Positions 17,095 to 26,634 of a stretch of 64,000 nucleotides of DNA are shown here, one piece after another (the stretch's first letter is position 1; every line of letters begins with the position of its first letter). The notes below the pieces were generated by a model. It was not told the DNA's origin. It made no database searches and saw nothing but the letters and a program-made list of their open reading frames with translations. Where the stretch lies: positions 2,480,001-2,544,000 of the forward strand of contig NZ_CP136693.1 of NCBI RefSeq assembly GCF_032922745.1, in the 5' to 3' direction. This DNA comes from Marinobacter salarius. GTDB taxonomy: Bacteria; Pseudomonadota; Gammaproteobacteria; Pseudomonadales; Oleiphilaceae. Both the position numbers and the translations under genes were made by a program.

Positions 17095-20000
17095 ATGTTC
17101 AATGCAAGCAAGGTGCTCGAGCCTGCATTTCAGGAACAGCCAAAGTCGTTCTTCTGGCAAGCGATTACTGCCAACTACGCCGTTGACGAAACACGTTACC
17201 TCAAAGAACTGATTCCCCTTGCCCAAAGCAATGCTTCTGAGCATCGAGACGTCGTTGAAACGGCAACGAGCCTGATCAGAAAGGTCCGCGAGCAGGATGA
17301 CTCGGTCCATATGGTTGATGCACTGCTGCAGGAATACAGCCTTGATACCGAAGAAGGCATTCTGCTGATGTGTCTGGCCGAGGCGTTAATGCGTATCCCC
17401 GACAAATACACCGCCGATGCGTTGATTCAGGACAAGCTGTCGGACGCCGACTGGAAGAAGCACGTGGGCCGCAGTGAGTCGACCCTGGTTAACGCTTCCA
17501 CCTGGGGGCTGCTGCTGACCGGTCGTGTGGTCAAGATGGATAAACGGCTGGATGGCTCCCCGTCCAGTATCTGGAAGCGTCTTATCAAGCGTAGCGGCGA
17601 GCCGGTCATTCGGAGTGCGATGTACCAGGCCATGGCCATTATGGGCAAACAGTTCGTACTCGGACGGGATATCGACGAAGCATTGAGGAACGCCCGCGAG
17701 TACCGGGAGTTGGGCTACACCTACTCCTTCGACATGCTCGGCGAAGCGGCAATGACCAAGGACGACGCTGACCGTTACCTGAAGGACTACATGGATGCCA
17801 TTGAGTCCGTGGGAAACGATACCTACCCGAACAGCCGGGCACCGGCGCCCTCGATTTCCATCAAGCTATCCGCCCTGCACCCTCGATACGAGGCTTCCCA
17901 GGAAGAGCGGGTTCTGGAAGAGCTCTACACAACGGTCATTGACCTGCTGACGTTTGCGCGGGAAAAGAAGGTGTCCATTACCATCGATGCCGAGGAAATG
18001 GATCGGCTGGAAATTTCGCTAAAGCTGTTTGAGAAGGCATTTACGTCACCGGTTGCAAAGGGGTGGGGTGGTTTTGGCCTGGTTGTCCAGGCCTATTCCA
18101 AGCGTGCTTTGCCGGTATTGTGCTGGTTGACCAAACTGGCGAAACAGCAGGGTGACGAGATCCCCATTCGCCTGGTCAAAGGGGCCTACTGGGACACCGA
18201 GATCAAAATCTGCCAGCAGTTGGGCCTGGAGGGCTACCCCGTATTCACGCGCAAAGAGGCCACCGATACCTCTTATCTGGCGTGTCTGCGTTATTTGCTG
18301 AGTGGCTACACCGAAGGAGCGCTGTATCCGCAGCTTGCGAGCCACAACGCCCATACGGTTTCCTCGGTTCTGACCATGGTGAGGAACAAAGGTCGCAGGG
18401 TCGAGTTCCAGCGCCTGCACGGTATGGGAGACGCCCTCTACAACAGCATCCTTGAGGACAACAATCTTCCGGTTCGTATCTACGCTCCTGTTGGCGCCCA
18501 TAAGGAGCTGTTGCCGTATCTGGTACGACGGCTGCTGGAGAATGGTGCGAACTCCTCGTTTGTTCATCGTTTGGTGGACGCGGCCACGCCTATTGAGGCT
18601 CTGGTGCAGAATCCGGTTCAGGAACTGCAGGGATACGACTCACTGCCCAACGACCGTATTCCACTGCCCGTCGATATCTTTGGCAACGAGCGGCGCAACT
18701 CCAAAGGGATGAATATCCATGTGGCTGCCCATTTGGACCCGTTACTGAACCATCTTGGCCAATGGGCAATGACACGCTGGGAAGCTGCGCCAGTCATTCG
18801 TGGCGAAAAGCGCCGGTATGGATCGCAGAGTGATGTCCATGCGCCCTACGATCGTTCCCAGCACGTTGGTCAGGTGTACTGGGCGACCGAAGCCATGGCG
18901 GAAGAAGCTCTGGCCGTTGCAACGGAAGGCTTCGCTTCCTGGCGGGAGCGCCCGGCGGAGGATCGCGCCGACTGTCTCGAGCGATACGCCGACTTGATGG
19001 AAGTGAATATGCAGGAACTCATGGCGATCTGCTGCCGTGAAGCCGGAAAAACCATTCAGGATGGTATCGACGAGGTGCGCGAAGCCGTCGATTTCTGCCG
19101 CTATTATGCCCTCCAGGGCAGATCCCGCTTTGGCAAGGCCATGGCTCTACCTGGCCCTACAGGCGAGAGCAATGAGCTCTACATGGAAGGGCGGGGTGTC
19201 TTCCTCTGCATCAGCCCCTGGAACTTCCCCCTGGCTATTTTTACTGGCCAGGTGATGGCGGCGTTGGTGGCAGGGAATGCCGTGATCGCCAAGCCTGCGG
19301 AACAGACAAGTCTGGTTGCTCAGCGAGCTTTTGAGCTGATGCTGGAAGCGGGCTTCCCACCCGACGTGATTCAATTTTTACCCGGTGATGGCGCAACAAT
19401 CGGCGGCAAACTGACCCCGGACCCCAGAATTGCCGGCGTCGCCTTCACCGGCTCTACACAGGTAGCGCACATCCTCAATCGCACTCTGGCGCAGCGTGAA
19501 GGGGCGATTGTGCCCCTCATCGCCGAGACCGGCGGACAGAATGCCATGATTGTGGATAGCAGTGCGCTGCCGGAGCAGGTGGTCAGAGATGTCATCCAGT
19601 CCGCTTTCGCCAGTGCCGGGCAGCGTTGTTCGGCACTGCGTGTGCTTTATATCCAGAAAGAGGTCGCTGATCGTACAGAAAGCCTGCTGGCGGGCGCGAT
19701 GCAGGAACTGACTGTCGGTAACCCTGAGCGTCATAGCACCGATATAGGGCCGGTTATTGACCAAAAGGCGCAGGATGACCTGAAAGCCCATCTGACCGAG
19801 CTGGGCAACCATGCCAGCTTGGTGTCGCAGTCGCCATTACCGAAGGCCTGCAGCGGGGGCTACTTTATTCCACCGTCCGCCTACGTCATTTCAAGTATCA
19901 ACGAGTTGAAAGACGAACACTTCGGCCCCGTTCTTCATATAGTCCGCTACACTGCAGAGAAGCTGGACGATGTGATCGATGAAATTAATGCGGCGGGTTA

Positions 20001-20274
20001 TGGGCTTACCCTGGGTATTCACAGCAGAAGTGAGTCCACTGCGGCCTATATCGAGCGACGAGTAAAAGTGGGCAATACCTACGTTAACCGAAACCAGATT
20101 GGCGCGGTTGTTGGTGTTCAGCCTTTCGGGGGGAGGGGGCTTTCCGGTACCGGTCCCAAAGCTGGAGGACCGCACTACCTGCTGCGGTTTGCTACGGAGA
20201 GAACCCGCACCATCAACACCACGGCGGTGGGTGGAAACGCGTCACTGTTGTCGCTTGGCATTGAAAAGGTTTGA
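17095..20274 (+). CDS. putA: Bifunctional proline dehydrogenase / pyrroline-5-carboxylate dehydrogenase
   Basis: Oxidises proline to glutamate in two steps: FAD-dependent proline dehydrogenase, then NAD-dependent aldehyde dehydrogenase, with channelling between sites. From ATG 17095 (GAGG ribosome site) it has 1059 residues. The PRODH barrel spans about 190-480 with RLVKGAYWDTE at 359-369. The aldehyde dehydrogenase spans about 570-1030 with AETGGQNAMIVD and catalytic Cys845 in AGQRCSALR. The N-terminal ribbon-helix-helix repressor domain of E. coli PutA is absent, and so is the extra C-terminal domain, so this is the short form found in P. aeruginosa. Confidence 0.96.
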   Translation: MFNASKVLEPAFQEQPKSFFWQAITANYAVDETRYLKELIPLAQSNASEHRDVVETATSLIRKVREQDDSVHMVDALLQEYSLDTEEGILLMCLAEALMRIPDKYTADALIQDKLSDADWKKHVGRSESTLVNASTWGLLLTGRVVKMDKRLDGSPSSIWKRLIKRSGEPVIRSAMYQAMAIMGKQFVLGRDIDEALRNAREYRELGYTYSFDMLGEAAMTKDDADRYLKDYMDAIESVGNDTYPNSRAPAPSISIKLSALHPRYEASQEERVLEELYTTVIDLLTFAREKKVSITIDAEEMDRLEISLKLFEKAFTSPVAKGWGGFGLVVQAYSKRALPVLCWLTKLAKQQGDEIPIRLVKGAYWDTEIKICQQLGLEGYPVFTRKEATDTSYLACLRYLLSGYTEGALYPQLASHNAHTVSSVLTMVRNKGRRVEFQRLHGMGDALYNSILEDNNLPVRIYAPVGAHKELLPYLVRRLLENGANSSFVHRLVDAATPIEALVQNPVQELQGYDSLPNDRIPLPVDIFGNERRNSKGMNIHVAAHLDPLLNHLGQWAMTRWEAAPVIRGEKRRYGSQSDVHAPYDRSQHVGQVYWATEAMAEEALAVATEGFASWRERPAEDRADCLERYADLMEVNMQELMAICCREAGKTIQDGIDEVREAVDFCRYYALQGRSRFGKAMALPGPTGESNELYMEGRGVFLCISPWNFPLAIFTGQVMAALVAGNAVIAKPAEQTSLVAQRAFELMLEAGFPPDVIQFLPGDGATIGGKLTPDPRIAGVAFTGSTQVAHILNRTLAQREGAIVPLIAETGGQNAMIVDSSALPEQVVRDVIQSAFASAGQRCSALRVLYIQKEVADRTESLLAGAMQELTVGNPERHSTDIGPVIDQKAQDDLKAHLTELGNHASLVSQSPLPKACSGGYFIPPSAYVISSINELKDEHFGPVLHIVRYTAEKLDDVIDEINAAGYGLTLGIHSRSESTAAYIERRVKVGNTYVNRNQIGAVVGVQPFGGRGLSGTGPKAGGPHYLLRFATERTRTINTTAVGGNASLLSLGIEKV

Positions 20275-20489
20275 TAGGGCGCTTTGCTCACAAGGCAGTG
20301 CGGAACGAAAACCTGAACGATAGGAGGTAAGTATTGAGATGGGGAGGCTGGCGTTGTAAGTCGTAGCGCGTTAATTACGTGAGTAGTTTAGGGAATTTAA
20401 AAAAACAAAGGGTGCGACTACCGGGTTCACCATGGTAAGCGCGCTAAACGGTCGGAGTTGATTCCGTCCAATTGAACTGGAGGAGTTTC

Positions 20490-21980
20490 ATGGCTATTGG
20501 TGTTTGGATCAGTCTATTTGCTTACTTTGCGCTCATGATCGCCATCGGCGTTTATGCCATGCGCAGAGCTACGTCTTCATCCGAAGATTACATGTTGGGT
20601 GGGCGAGCCCTCAGTCCAAAGGTGGCAGCCCTGTCGGCTGGTGCTTCGGACATGAGTGGCTGGCTGCTTCTCGGGTTGCCCGGGGCGCTGTTTGCATCGG
20701 GCCTGGGTTCGGCCTGGATCGGTATCGGCCTGCTTGTGGGCGCGTTCTTTAACTGGACCCTGGTAGCGCCACGTCTTCGAGAACAAACGGTTCACTATGG
20801 TAATGCGATTACCATCCCGTCCTTCCTGGCCAACCGGTTCCCGACACAGGCGCTGTCCCTGCGCACCGTATCCGCCATCGTCATCGTTGTCTTCTTCGCG
20901 GTCTACACTGCATCCGGTCTGGTTGCGGGCGGCAAGCTGTTTGAAAGTGCGTTCTCCGGCATCTTTAACTTTGGCGGCTTGAGTGACTATGCCGTTGGTA
21001 TTGTCATCACGCTGGGTGTGGTACTGGCCTACACCGTGGTCGGCGGCTTCCTGGCAGTAAGCATGACGGACTTCGTACAGGGCTGCATCATGATGCTGGC
21101 ACTGGTCATCATGCCGGCGGTTGTGCTCTTTGGCGAGGGCGGCGGTGGTTTCGCCCAGGCGTCACAGACACTGAACGAAGTCGACCCCACGCTCCTGTCG
21201 TGGACGGAAGGCCTGACGCTCATCGGTTGGCTGTCTGCGGTAACCTGGGGTTTGGGTTATTTCGGTCAGCCACACATCATTGTTCGTTTCATGGCGATCC
21301 GTACGCTTGATGAAGTACCGACTGCCCGTAACATCGGCATGTCCTGGATGCTTATCTCCCTGATTGGCGCCGTCTCCCTTGGTGTGTTTGGCCGGGCATA
21401 CGCGATTCGCAATGGCATGAATATCGAAGATCCGGAAACGATCTTTATCCTGCTCTCGGACCTGCTATTCCATCCGCTGATCACTGGCTTCCTCTACGCG
21501 GCACTGCTTGCTGCGGTCATGAGTACCATCTCCAGCCAGCTGCTGGTGTCGTCTTCTTCGCTGACCGAAGACTTCTATCGCCTGTTCCTGCGTAAAGAAG
21601 CGACCGACAAGGAATGCGTGGGCGTAGGCCGTGTGTGTGTCGTGCTGGTGGGTCTGGTTGCGGCGGTTATTGCCTCCGACCCGAACTCTCAGGTTCTGGC
21701 GCTGGTCAGTAACGCTTGGGCAGGCTTTGGTGCCGCATTTGGTCCGCTGATTATCCTGTCGCTGATGTGGTCCCGCACGAACGGTGCTGGCGCCATCGCA
21801 GGCATGGTTGTGGGTGCTGCCACCGTCATGATCTGGATCTCTCTGGGCTGGAACGGTGAGTTCATGGGTGGTCCTGGCGTGTACGAGATCATTCCTGGCT
21901 TCATTGCTGCTTTCATTGCCATTATGGTAGTGAGCTCTGTCACTGAAGATGCTGGCGAATACCAGGCCATCACCAGGTAA
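20490..21980 (+). CDS. putP: Sodium/proline symporter
   Basis: Takes up proline with sodium; SSS (SLC5) family. 496 residues with about 13 membrane segments. The start ATG follows GGAGGAG at ideal spacing. Sodium-site residues of PutP are recognisable as Asp54 and Ser56 in GASDMSGW (Asp55/Ser57 in E. coli), and the helix motif YTVVGGFLAVSMTDFVQG is conserved. The 215-base gap after putA probably contains its own promoter; none is clear by eye. Ends at a strong terminator. Confidence 0.95.
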   Translation: MAIGVWISLFAYFALMIAIGVYAMRRATSSSEDYMLGGRALSPKVAALSAGASDMSGWLLLGLPGALFASGLGSAWIGIGLLVGAFFNWTLVAPRLREQTVHYGNAITIPSFLANRFPTQALSLRTVSAIVIVVFFAVYTASGLVAGGKLFESAFSGIFNFGGLSDYAVGIVITLGVVLAYTVVGGFLAVSMTDFVQGCIMMLALVIMPAVVLFGEGGGGFAQASQTLNEVDPTLLSWTEGLTLIGWLSAVTWGLGYFGQPHIIVRFMAIRTLDEVPTARNIGMSWMLISLIGAVSLGVFGRAYAIRNGMNIEDPETIFILLSDLLFHPLITGFLYAALLAAVMSTISSQLLVSSSSLTEDFYRLFLRKEATDKECVGVGRVCVVLVGLVAAVIASDPNSQVLALVSNAWAGFGAAFGPLIILSLMWSRTNGAGAIAGMVVGAATVMIWISLGWNGEFMGGPGVYEIIPGFIAAFIAIMVVSSVTEDAGEYQAITR

Positions 21981-22014
21981 CAAGGCGCGTTTTCAACGTT
22001 CCGAGTAAGAAAAG

Positions 22015-22039
22015 GGGCTCCTTCGGGAGCCCTTTTTTT
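22015..22039 (+). terminator. Rho-independent terminator of putP
   Basis: GGGCTCC-TTCG-GGAGCCC with a UUCG tetraloop, followed by seven T at 22033-22039. Confidence 0.93.
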
Positions 22040-22097
22040 GTGCGGGAGGGACTGGTTTCTGGGGGGTATATCCAATCAGTCAGGTCGAGCACGGTGT

Positions 22098-22185
22098 GGG
22101 GTGCCTTTTCTGCCGGGGAAAAGGTGTCTGAGCGCAGCGAGTTCTTTTTCCCAGAAGAAAAGGTACCCCGCGGCGGGCTCAGCCC
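22098..22185. repeat. Palindromic element between the putP and acnB terminators
   Basis: Outer arms of 14 bases (22098-22111 and 22156-22169, one G-U) enclose a second pair, GGGAAAA at 22116-22122 with TTTTCCC at 22146-22152, giving a 72-nt imperfect hairpin. A small palindrome, GGGCT-C-AGCCC, follows at 22175-22185. It lies between two terminators, so it belongs to neither neighbouring gene. It could be a REP-like dispersed element or a small RNA; a single copy cannot tell. Confidence 0.4.
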
Positions 22186-22212
22186 CATCACCAGCAGGCT
22201 ACTCATGTAAGA

Positions 22213-22245
22213 CCAAAAAAAACGCCAACCCGAAGGCTGGCGTTT
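22213..22245 (-). terminator. Rho-independent terminator of acnB
   Basis: Read on the minus strand: an 11-bp stem (22235-22245 with 22220-22230, one G-U pair), a TTCG loop and eight T. It lies about 30 bases past the acnB stop. Confidence 0.9.
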
Positions 22246-22273
22246 CCATGGAGCTAAACCGGAAGGTCAGATC

Positions 22274-24868
22274 TTAAGCAACGTTCGCTTCAGACGCCTT
22301 CTTGGTGTAGTTCTCCATCTGGTCGAAGTTGAGATACTTGTAGATCTCTTTCGACATGCTGTTCAGGTCCTTGGCGTACTCCATGTACTCCGCCGGAGAC
22401 GGGAGTTTGCCCAGTACCGCACCAACCGCTGCCAGTTCCGCAGAGGTCAGGTACACATTGGCACCATCGCCCAGGCGGTTCGGGAAGTTACGGGTGGAGG
22501 TGGACAGCACTGTGGACTTGGCTGCCACGCGGGCCTGGTTACCCATGCACAGGGAGCAGCCCGGCATTTCGGTGCGAACGCCGGCGGTGCCGTAGGTGTT
22601 GAAGTAGCCTTCTTCCATCAACTGCGCCTGGTCCATCTTGGTCGGCGGAGACATCCACAGACGGGTCTTCAGCGGCTCCTTGTTCATCTCCAGCAGCTTA
22701 CCAGCAGCGCGGAAGTGGCCGATGTTGGTCATGCAGGAGCCGATGAACACTTCGTCGACCTTGTCACCGGCGACTTCGGACAGGAACTTGGCGTCGTCCG
22801 GGTCGTTCGGGCAGCACACGATCGGCTCTTTGATGTCAGCCAGATCGATTTCCACAACGTGGGAGTACTCAGCGTCTTTGTCGGCACGCATCAGCTTGGG
22901 ATCGGCAATCCACTCTTCCATCTGCTGGGCGCGACGCTCCAGGGTACGTGGGTCGCCATAACCTTCGGCGATCATCCAGCGCAGCATGGTGATGTTCGAA
23001 CGCAGATACTCAGCCACGGACTCTTCAGACAGGTTGATCGTACAACCGGCCGCGGAACGCTCGGCTGACGCGTCGGAGAGCTCGAATGCCTGCTCAACGG
23101 TCAGGTGCTCAAGGCCTTCGATTTCCAGGATGCGACCGGAGAATTCGTTGATCTTGCCCTTCTTCTCAACGGTCAGCATGCCCTGCTTGATGCCGTACAG
23201 CGGGATCGCATGTACCAGATCGCGCAGCGTGATGCCTGGCTGCATTTCGCCCTTGAAGCGAACCAGAACGGATTCCGGCATATCCAGGGGCATAACGCCC
23301 GTCGCTGCAGCAAACGCCACCAGACCGGATCCGGCCGGGAAGGAGATACCCATTGGGAAGCGAGTGTGGGAATCACCACCGGTACCGACAGTGTCCGGCA
23401 ACAGCATGCGGTTCAACCAGGAGTGGATGATGCCATCGCCCGGGCGCAGGGAAACACCGCCGCGGGTGCGGATGAAGTCCGGCATGGTGTGCTGCATTTC
23501 CACGTCAACCGGCTTCGGATAGGCGGCGGTGTGACAGAATGACTGCATCACCAGGTCGGCCTGGAAGCCCAGACAGGCCAGGTCTTTCAGCTCATCACGG
23601 GTCATCGGACCAGTGGTATCCTGGGAGCCCACGGTAGTCATGTGTGGCTCGCAGTAGGTGCCGGGGCGAACGCCTTTGTCTTCTTCCAGGCCGCAGGCCT
23701 TGCCGACCATCTTCTGGCCTAAGGTGAAGCCCTTGGTGCCTTCTTCCGGATCATTCGGCAGACGGAAGATGTCCGTTGCGCCCATACCCAGTGCTGCGCG
23801 CGCCTTGGCGGTCAGGCCACGGCCGATGATCAGCGGAATACGTCCGCCGGCCTGAACTTCGTCCAGGATGACCTCTGATTTGAAGCCGAATTCCGAGATG
23901 GTTTCACCCGCCTCGTTCAGGATCTTGCCCTCGTAGGGACGGATGTCGATAACGTCGCCCATGTTCAGGTCGTCAACCGGTGCTTCGAAAACCAGGGCGC
24001 CAGCGTCTTCCATGGTGTTGAAGAAGATCGGAGCAACCTTGTTACCAATGCACACGCCGCCGGCGCGTTTGTTCGGAACACCCGGAACGTCGTCACCGAA
24101 GAACCACAGTACTGAGTTGGTGGCAGACTTACGTGAGGAGCCGGTGCCGACCACGTCACCAACGAAGGCAACAGGCAGTCCTTTGGATTTGATCTCGTCA
24201 ATCTGGCTCATCGGGCCGGTAACGCCGGGTTCTTCCGGCTTCAGGCCATCACGCTCCATTTTGTAGGCAGCGCGGGCATGCAGCGGGATGTCCGGACGAG
24301 ACCAGGCGTCGGGAGCCGGTGACAGGTCATCGGTATTGGTTTCGCCGGTAACCTTGAAAACCACCATCTTGGTGCTTTCAGGAACCTTCTTCTTGTTGGT
24401 GAACCACTCGGCGTTGGCCCAGGATTCAACCACAGCCTTGGCAACGGCGTTGCCGGCGTCCATCTTTTCCTTCACGTCGTTGAAGGCATCGAACATCAGC
24501 AGGGTGCGCTTGAGCTTTTCGCCGGCCTGTTCGGCCAGTTCAGAATCGTCCAGCAGGTCGACCAGGGTCGCGATGTTATAACCGCCCTGCATCATGCCCA
24601 GCAGATCAACGGCCTTCGGCTTGTCCAGCAGGGGAGACGTCGCTTCACCCTTAACAATGGCGGTCAGGAAAGCAGCTTTTACATAAGCGGCTTCGTCCAC
24701 ACCCGGAGGAACGCGGTTTTCAAGCAGATAGACCAGCGTATCTTCTTCGCCGGCTGGCGGGTTCTTAAGGAGATCGACCAGAGCGGCAGTCTGCTCGGCG
24801 TTCAGAGGCTTTGGGGGAATGCCCAGAGCCTCGCGTTCTGCAACGTGTTCACGATAGGCTTCTAACAC
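22274..24868 (-). CDS. acnB: Bifunctional aconitate hydratase 2 / 2-methylisocitrate dehydratase
   Basis: TCA-cycle interconversion of citrate and isocitrate, also acting in the methylcitrate cycle. The GTG at 24868 is chosen because it yields the family N-terminus (LEAYREHVAERE), 864 residues against 865 in E. coli, and has AGGG eight bases upstream. An ATG five codons earlier contains that ribosome site within its own reading frame and is less likely. The HEAT-like N-terminal domain of the AcnB type leads. The [4Fe-4S] ligands are Cys712 (IGSCMTN), Cys771 and Cys774 (PGCSLCMG), offset by 2 from E. coli. It is divergent from miaE. Confidence 0.95.
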   Translation of the reverse strand: MLEAYREHVAEREALGIPPKPLNAEQTAALVDLLKNPPAGEEDTLVYLLENRVPPGVDEAAYVKAAFLTAIVKGEATSPLLDKPKAVDLLGMMQGGYNIATLVDLLDDSELAEQAGEKLKRTLLMFDAFNDVKEKMDAGNAVAKAVVESWANAEWFTNKKKVPESTKMVVFKVTGETNTDDLSPAPDAWSRPDIPLHARAAYKMERDGLKPEEPGVTGPMSQIDEIKSKGLPVAFVGDVVGTGSSRKSATNSVLWFFGDDVPGVPNKRAGGVCIGNKVAPIFFNTMEDAGALVFEAPVDDLNMGDVIDIRPYEGKILNEAGETISEFGFKSEVILDEVQAGGRIPLIIGRGLTAKARAALGMGATDIFRLPNDPEEGTKGFTLGQKMVGKACGLEEDKGVRPGTYCEPHMTTVGSQDTTGPMTRDELKDLACLGFQADLVMQSFCHTAAYPKPVDVEMQHTMPDFIRTRGGVSLRPGDGIIHSWLNRMLLPDTVGTGGDSHTRFPMGISFPAGSGLVAFAAATGVMPLDMPESVLVRFKGEMQPGITLRDLVHAIPLYGIKQGMLTVEKKGKINEFSGRILEIEGLEHLTVEQAFELSDASAERSAAGCTINLSEESVAEYLRSNITMLRWMIAEGYGDPRTLERRAQQMEEWIADPKLMRADKDAEYSHVVEIDLADIKEPIVCCPNDPDDAKFLSEVAGDKVDEVFIGSCMTNIGHFRAAGKLLEMNKEPLKTRLWMSPPTKMDQAQLMEEGYFNTYGTAGVRTEMPGCSLCMGNQARVAAKSTVLSTSTRNFPNRLGDGANVYLTSAELAAVGAVLGKLPSPAEYMEYAKDLNSMSKEIYKYLNFDQMENYTKKASEANVA

Positions 24869-25062
24869 GATATGGACCCTCATCAGTTGGAATGTCCCGC
24901 GCCGTGGGCGTCGTTGCCTGGCGGGAGTTTTATGGCGAAAAGGCGCTAAGTTGGCGCTGCATTCTATAGGAAACCCCTTATAAAGTTAAGTTGGACTGTG
25001 GTCGGATATTATGGGTCGTTGCGGTATACTGCCGCGCCCGAGAACCTGACTTGCTGTAAACA

Positions 25063-25153
25063 ATGACCAAAGCCCTCGAACGAGATTCATGATTTCCTGC
25101 CCTGTAGAACACCACAGCGATGGATTGAAAACGCCCTCGCTAATCAGGACCTG
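25063..25153 (+). pseudogene. miaE: Frameshifted N-terminal part of miaE
   Basis: Codons 25067-25153, in frame with the downstream miaE frame, encode the conserved MiaE N-terminus (EIHDFLPCRTP, then RWIENALANQD) but have no start codon and are preceded by an in-frame TGA at 25064-25066. The ATG at 25063 is one frame off and stops after 9 codons. Removing one A from GAAC at 25078-25081 would join the ATG to the conserved frame and give a full-length protein of about 200 residues. The cause is either a real mutation or a sequencing error. Confidence 0.6.
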
Positions 25154-25666
25154 ATGCTGATTGATCATGCTCATTGTGAGAAAAAAGCAGCGTCCACGGC
25201 CCTGAGTTTGATGTATCGCTACGTCGATAACACGGACCTGCTCAACAGGATGTCGCGTCTTGCGCGGGAAGAGTTGCGCCATTTCGAGCAAGTGCTGGCT
25301 ATCATGAAAAAGCGGGGAGTGAGTTACGGTCACCTGAGCCCGGCTCGATATGCAGCCGGGTTACGGCAGGAAGTACGCACAGAAGATCCCGGTCGGCTGG
25401 TGGACGTGCTGATCGTGGGTGCCATTATCGAGGCCCGTTCCTGCGAGCGGTTCGCAGCTCTGGCACCGCATCTGGATGCGACACTGTCGGATTTCTACAC
25501 CGGACTCCTGAAGTCCGAAGCCCGACACTACCGTGACTACCTGACACTAGCCGAGCACGCCGCAGGGAATTCGGTGGAGGATCGGGTGGCGACCTTCCTC
25601 GCGCTGGAGCAACAACTGATTGAGACACCAGACACCGAGTTCCGGTTTCACAGCGGGCCAGTCTGA
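25154..25666 (+). CDS. miaE: tRNA 2-methylthio-N6-isopentenyladenosine-37 hydroxylase MiaE (N-terminally truncated frame)
   Basis: Non-haem di-iron monooxygenase that hydroxylates ms2i6A37 in tRNAs reading UNN codons. The intact frame from ATG 25154 gives 170 residues. It has the ferritin-like iron-ligand motifs EELRHFEQ, EARSCERF and SEARHYRDY. The family usually has about 30 further N-terminal residues, which are encoded just upstream but out of frame with any start. ATG 25154 has no good ribosome site, so function is uncertain. It converges with finR 13 bases downstream. Confidence 0.85.
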   Translation: MLIDHAHCEKKAASTALSLMYRYVDNTDLLNRMSRLAREELRHFEQVLAIMKKRGVSYGHLSPARYAAGLRQEVRTEDPGRLVDVLIVGAIIEARSCERFAALAPHLDATLSDFYTGLLKSEARHYRDYLTLAEHAAGNSVEDRVATFLALEQQLIETPDTEFRFHSGPV

Positions 25667-25679
25667 CTGTAACGCGGGA

Positions 25680-26615
25680 TCAAGAGGGTGTCCTGTCGTA
25701 CAGTAGGCCACGCTCCTCCGGAAGCGGTGGATCCTGAAGTTGCTCGCACAGGTCGATCCAGCGGTCGATGCCGGCGCTCCGATACTTCTGTTTGTGCAGG
25801 ATGAAATAGAAGGTTCGGTCGAACTGTCGTTCCTCCGGAACCTTCAACGGAACGAGGCTGCCCCGCCTGAATGCATCAGCAAGGCACACCCGTGACAGGC
25901 AGCCGATCCCAAGGTTGGCCTCCACCGCCCGTTTGATCGCCTCGGTATGCTCGAGTTCCAGTAGTATGTCCAGGTCTGGAAGCAGGCCGTGCATGCCGCG
26001 TTCAAAGGTCTGCCGGGTGCCGGAACCCTGCTCACGCATCACCCAGGTTGCCGAGCGAAGGTCTGCATCCGAAAGCCTGTCCTTCCGGGCAAAGGGGTGG
26101 TCCGGGGAACAGAAGACCACCAGCTCGTCGCCTCGCCAGGGTATAACCTCCAGCTCAGAAGATTGCAGTTCACCTTCAATCAGCCCGATGTCGAGTTCGA
26201 AATCCTTGACGCGTTGGGCAATGGTGCGGGTGTTGGCTACTTCTAGCGCCACTATCGGGTGGGTAGGGGTATTCATGTATTGGGCCATGACGCCAACAGC
26301 CAGATAGTTACCAATAGTGAGGGTAGCCCCGACTTTCAGGGCGCCGACTTCGGTATGCTTGCTGAACGCCTGTTCCAGCTCCCCGGCCTGGGCCAGCAAA
26401 GCCTCGACCTTTGGCCGATAGAGACGGCCGAGCTCATTGAGCTGCAGTCGTTTTCCGACCCGGTCAAAGAGCTGGATATCAAACTGGCTCTCCAGTTCTT
26501 TCAGGGCGCTACTGGCCGCGGACTGAGACATTGCCAGGGAATCCGCCGCACGGGTGATGTTCTGGAAGTGCGCCGCAGCCAGGAAGACCTCGAGTTGGCG
26601 GAAGCTAAACTTCAT
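25680..26615 (-). CDS. finR: LysR-family regulator FinR
   Basis: A 311-residue LysR-type regulator with an N-terminal winged helix (about 1-60, FRQLEVFLAAAHFQNITRAAD, then SAASSALKELE) and a periplasmic-binding-like effector domain (about 90-295). It is divergent from fpr. In Pseudomonas the LysR protein FinR is encoded beside fpr and is needed for its induction under redox stress, and the same role is inferred here. A palindromic LysR-type site lies 7 bases upstream of its start codon. Confidence 0.8.
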   Translation of the reverse strand: MKFSFRQLEVFLAAAHFQNITRAADSLAMSQSAASSALKELESQFDIQLFDRVGKRLQLNELGRLYRPKVEALLAQAGELEQAFSKHTEVGALKVGATLTIGNYLAVGVMAQYMNTPTHPIVALEVANTRTIAQRVKDFELDIGLIEGELQSSELEVIPWRGDELVVFCSPDHPFARKDRLSDADLRSATWVMREQGSGTRQTFERGMHGLLPDLDILLELEHTEAIKRAVEANLGIGCLSRVCLADAFRRGSLVPLKVPEERQFDRTFYFILHKQKYRSAGIDRWIDLCEQLQDPPLPEERGLLYDRTPS

Positions 26616-26621
26616 AATCGA

Positions 26622-26634
26622 TTATTCCGAATAA
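26622..26634. promoter_or_regulatory. Candidate FinR (LysR-type) binding site
   Basis: TTATTC-C-GAATAA is a perfect 13-base palindrome fitting the LysR-type T-N11-A rule exactly. It is in the 119-base finR-fpr gap, adjacent to the finR start, the usual place for a site that both represses finR and helps activate the divergent gene. Confidence 0.55.

Noticed and set aside
25063..25092. Nine-codon peptide as an independent small gene or leader peptide
   Set aside because: Its downstream sequence is the conserved MiaE N-terminus in another frame, so a frameshift explains it better; no hairpin or attenuator follows.
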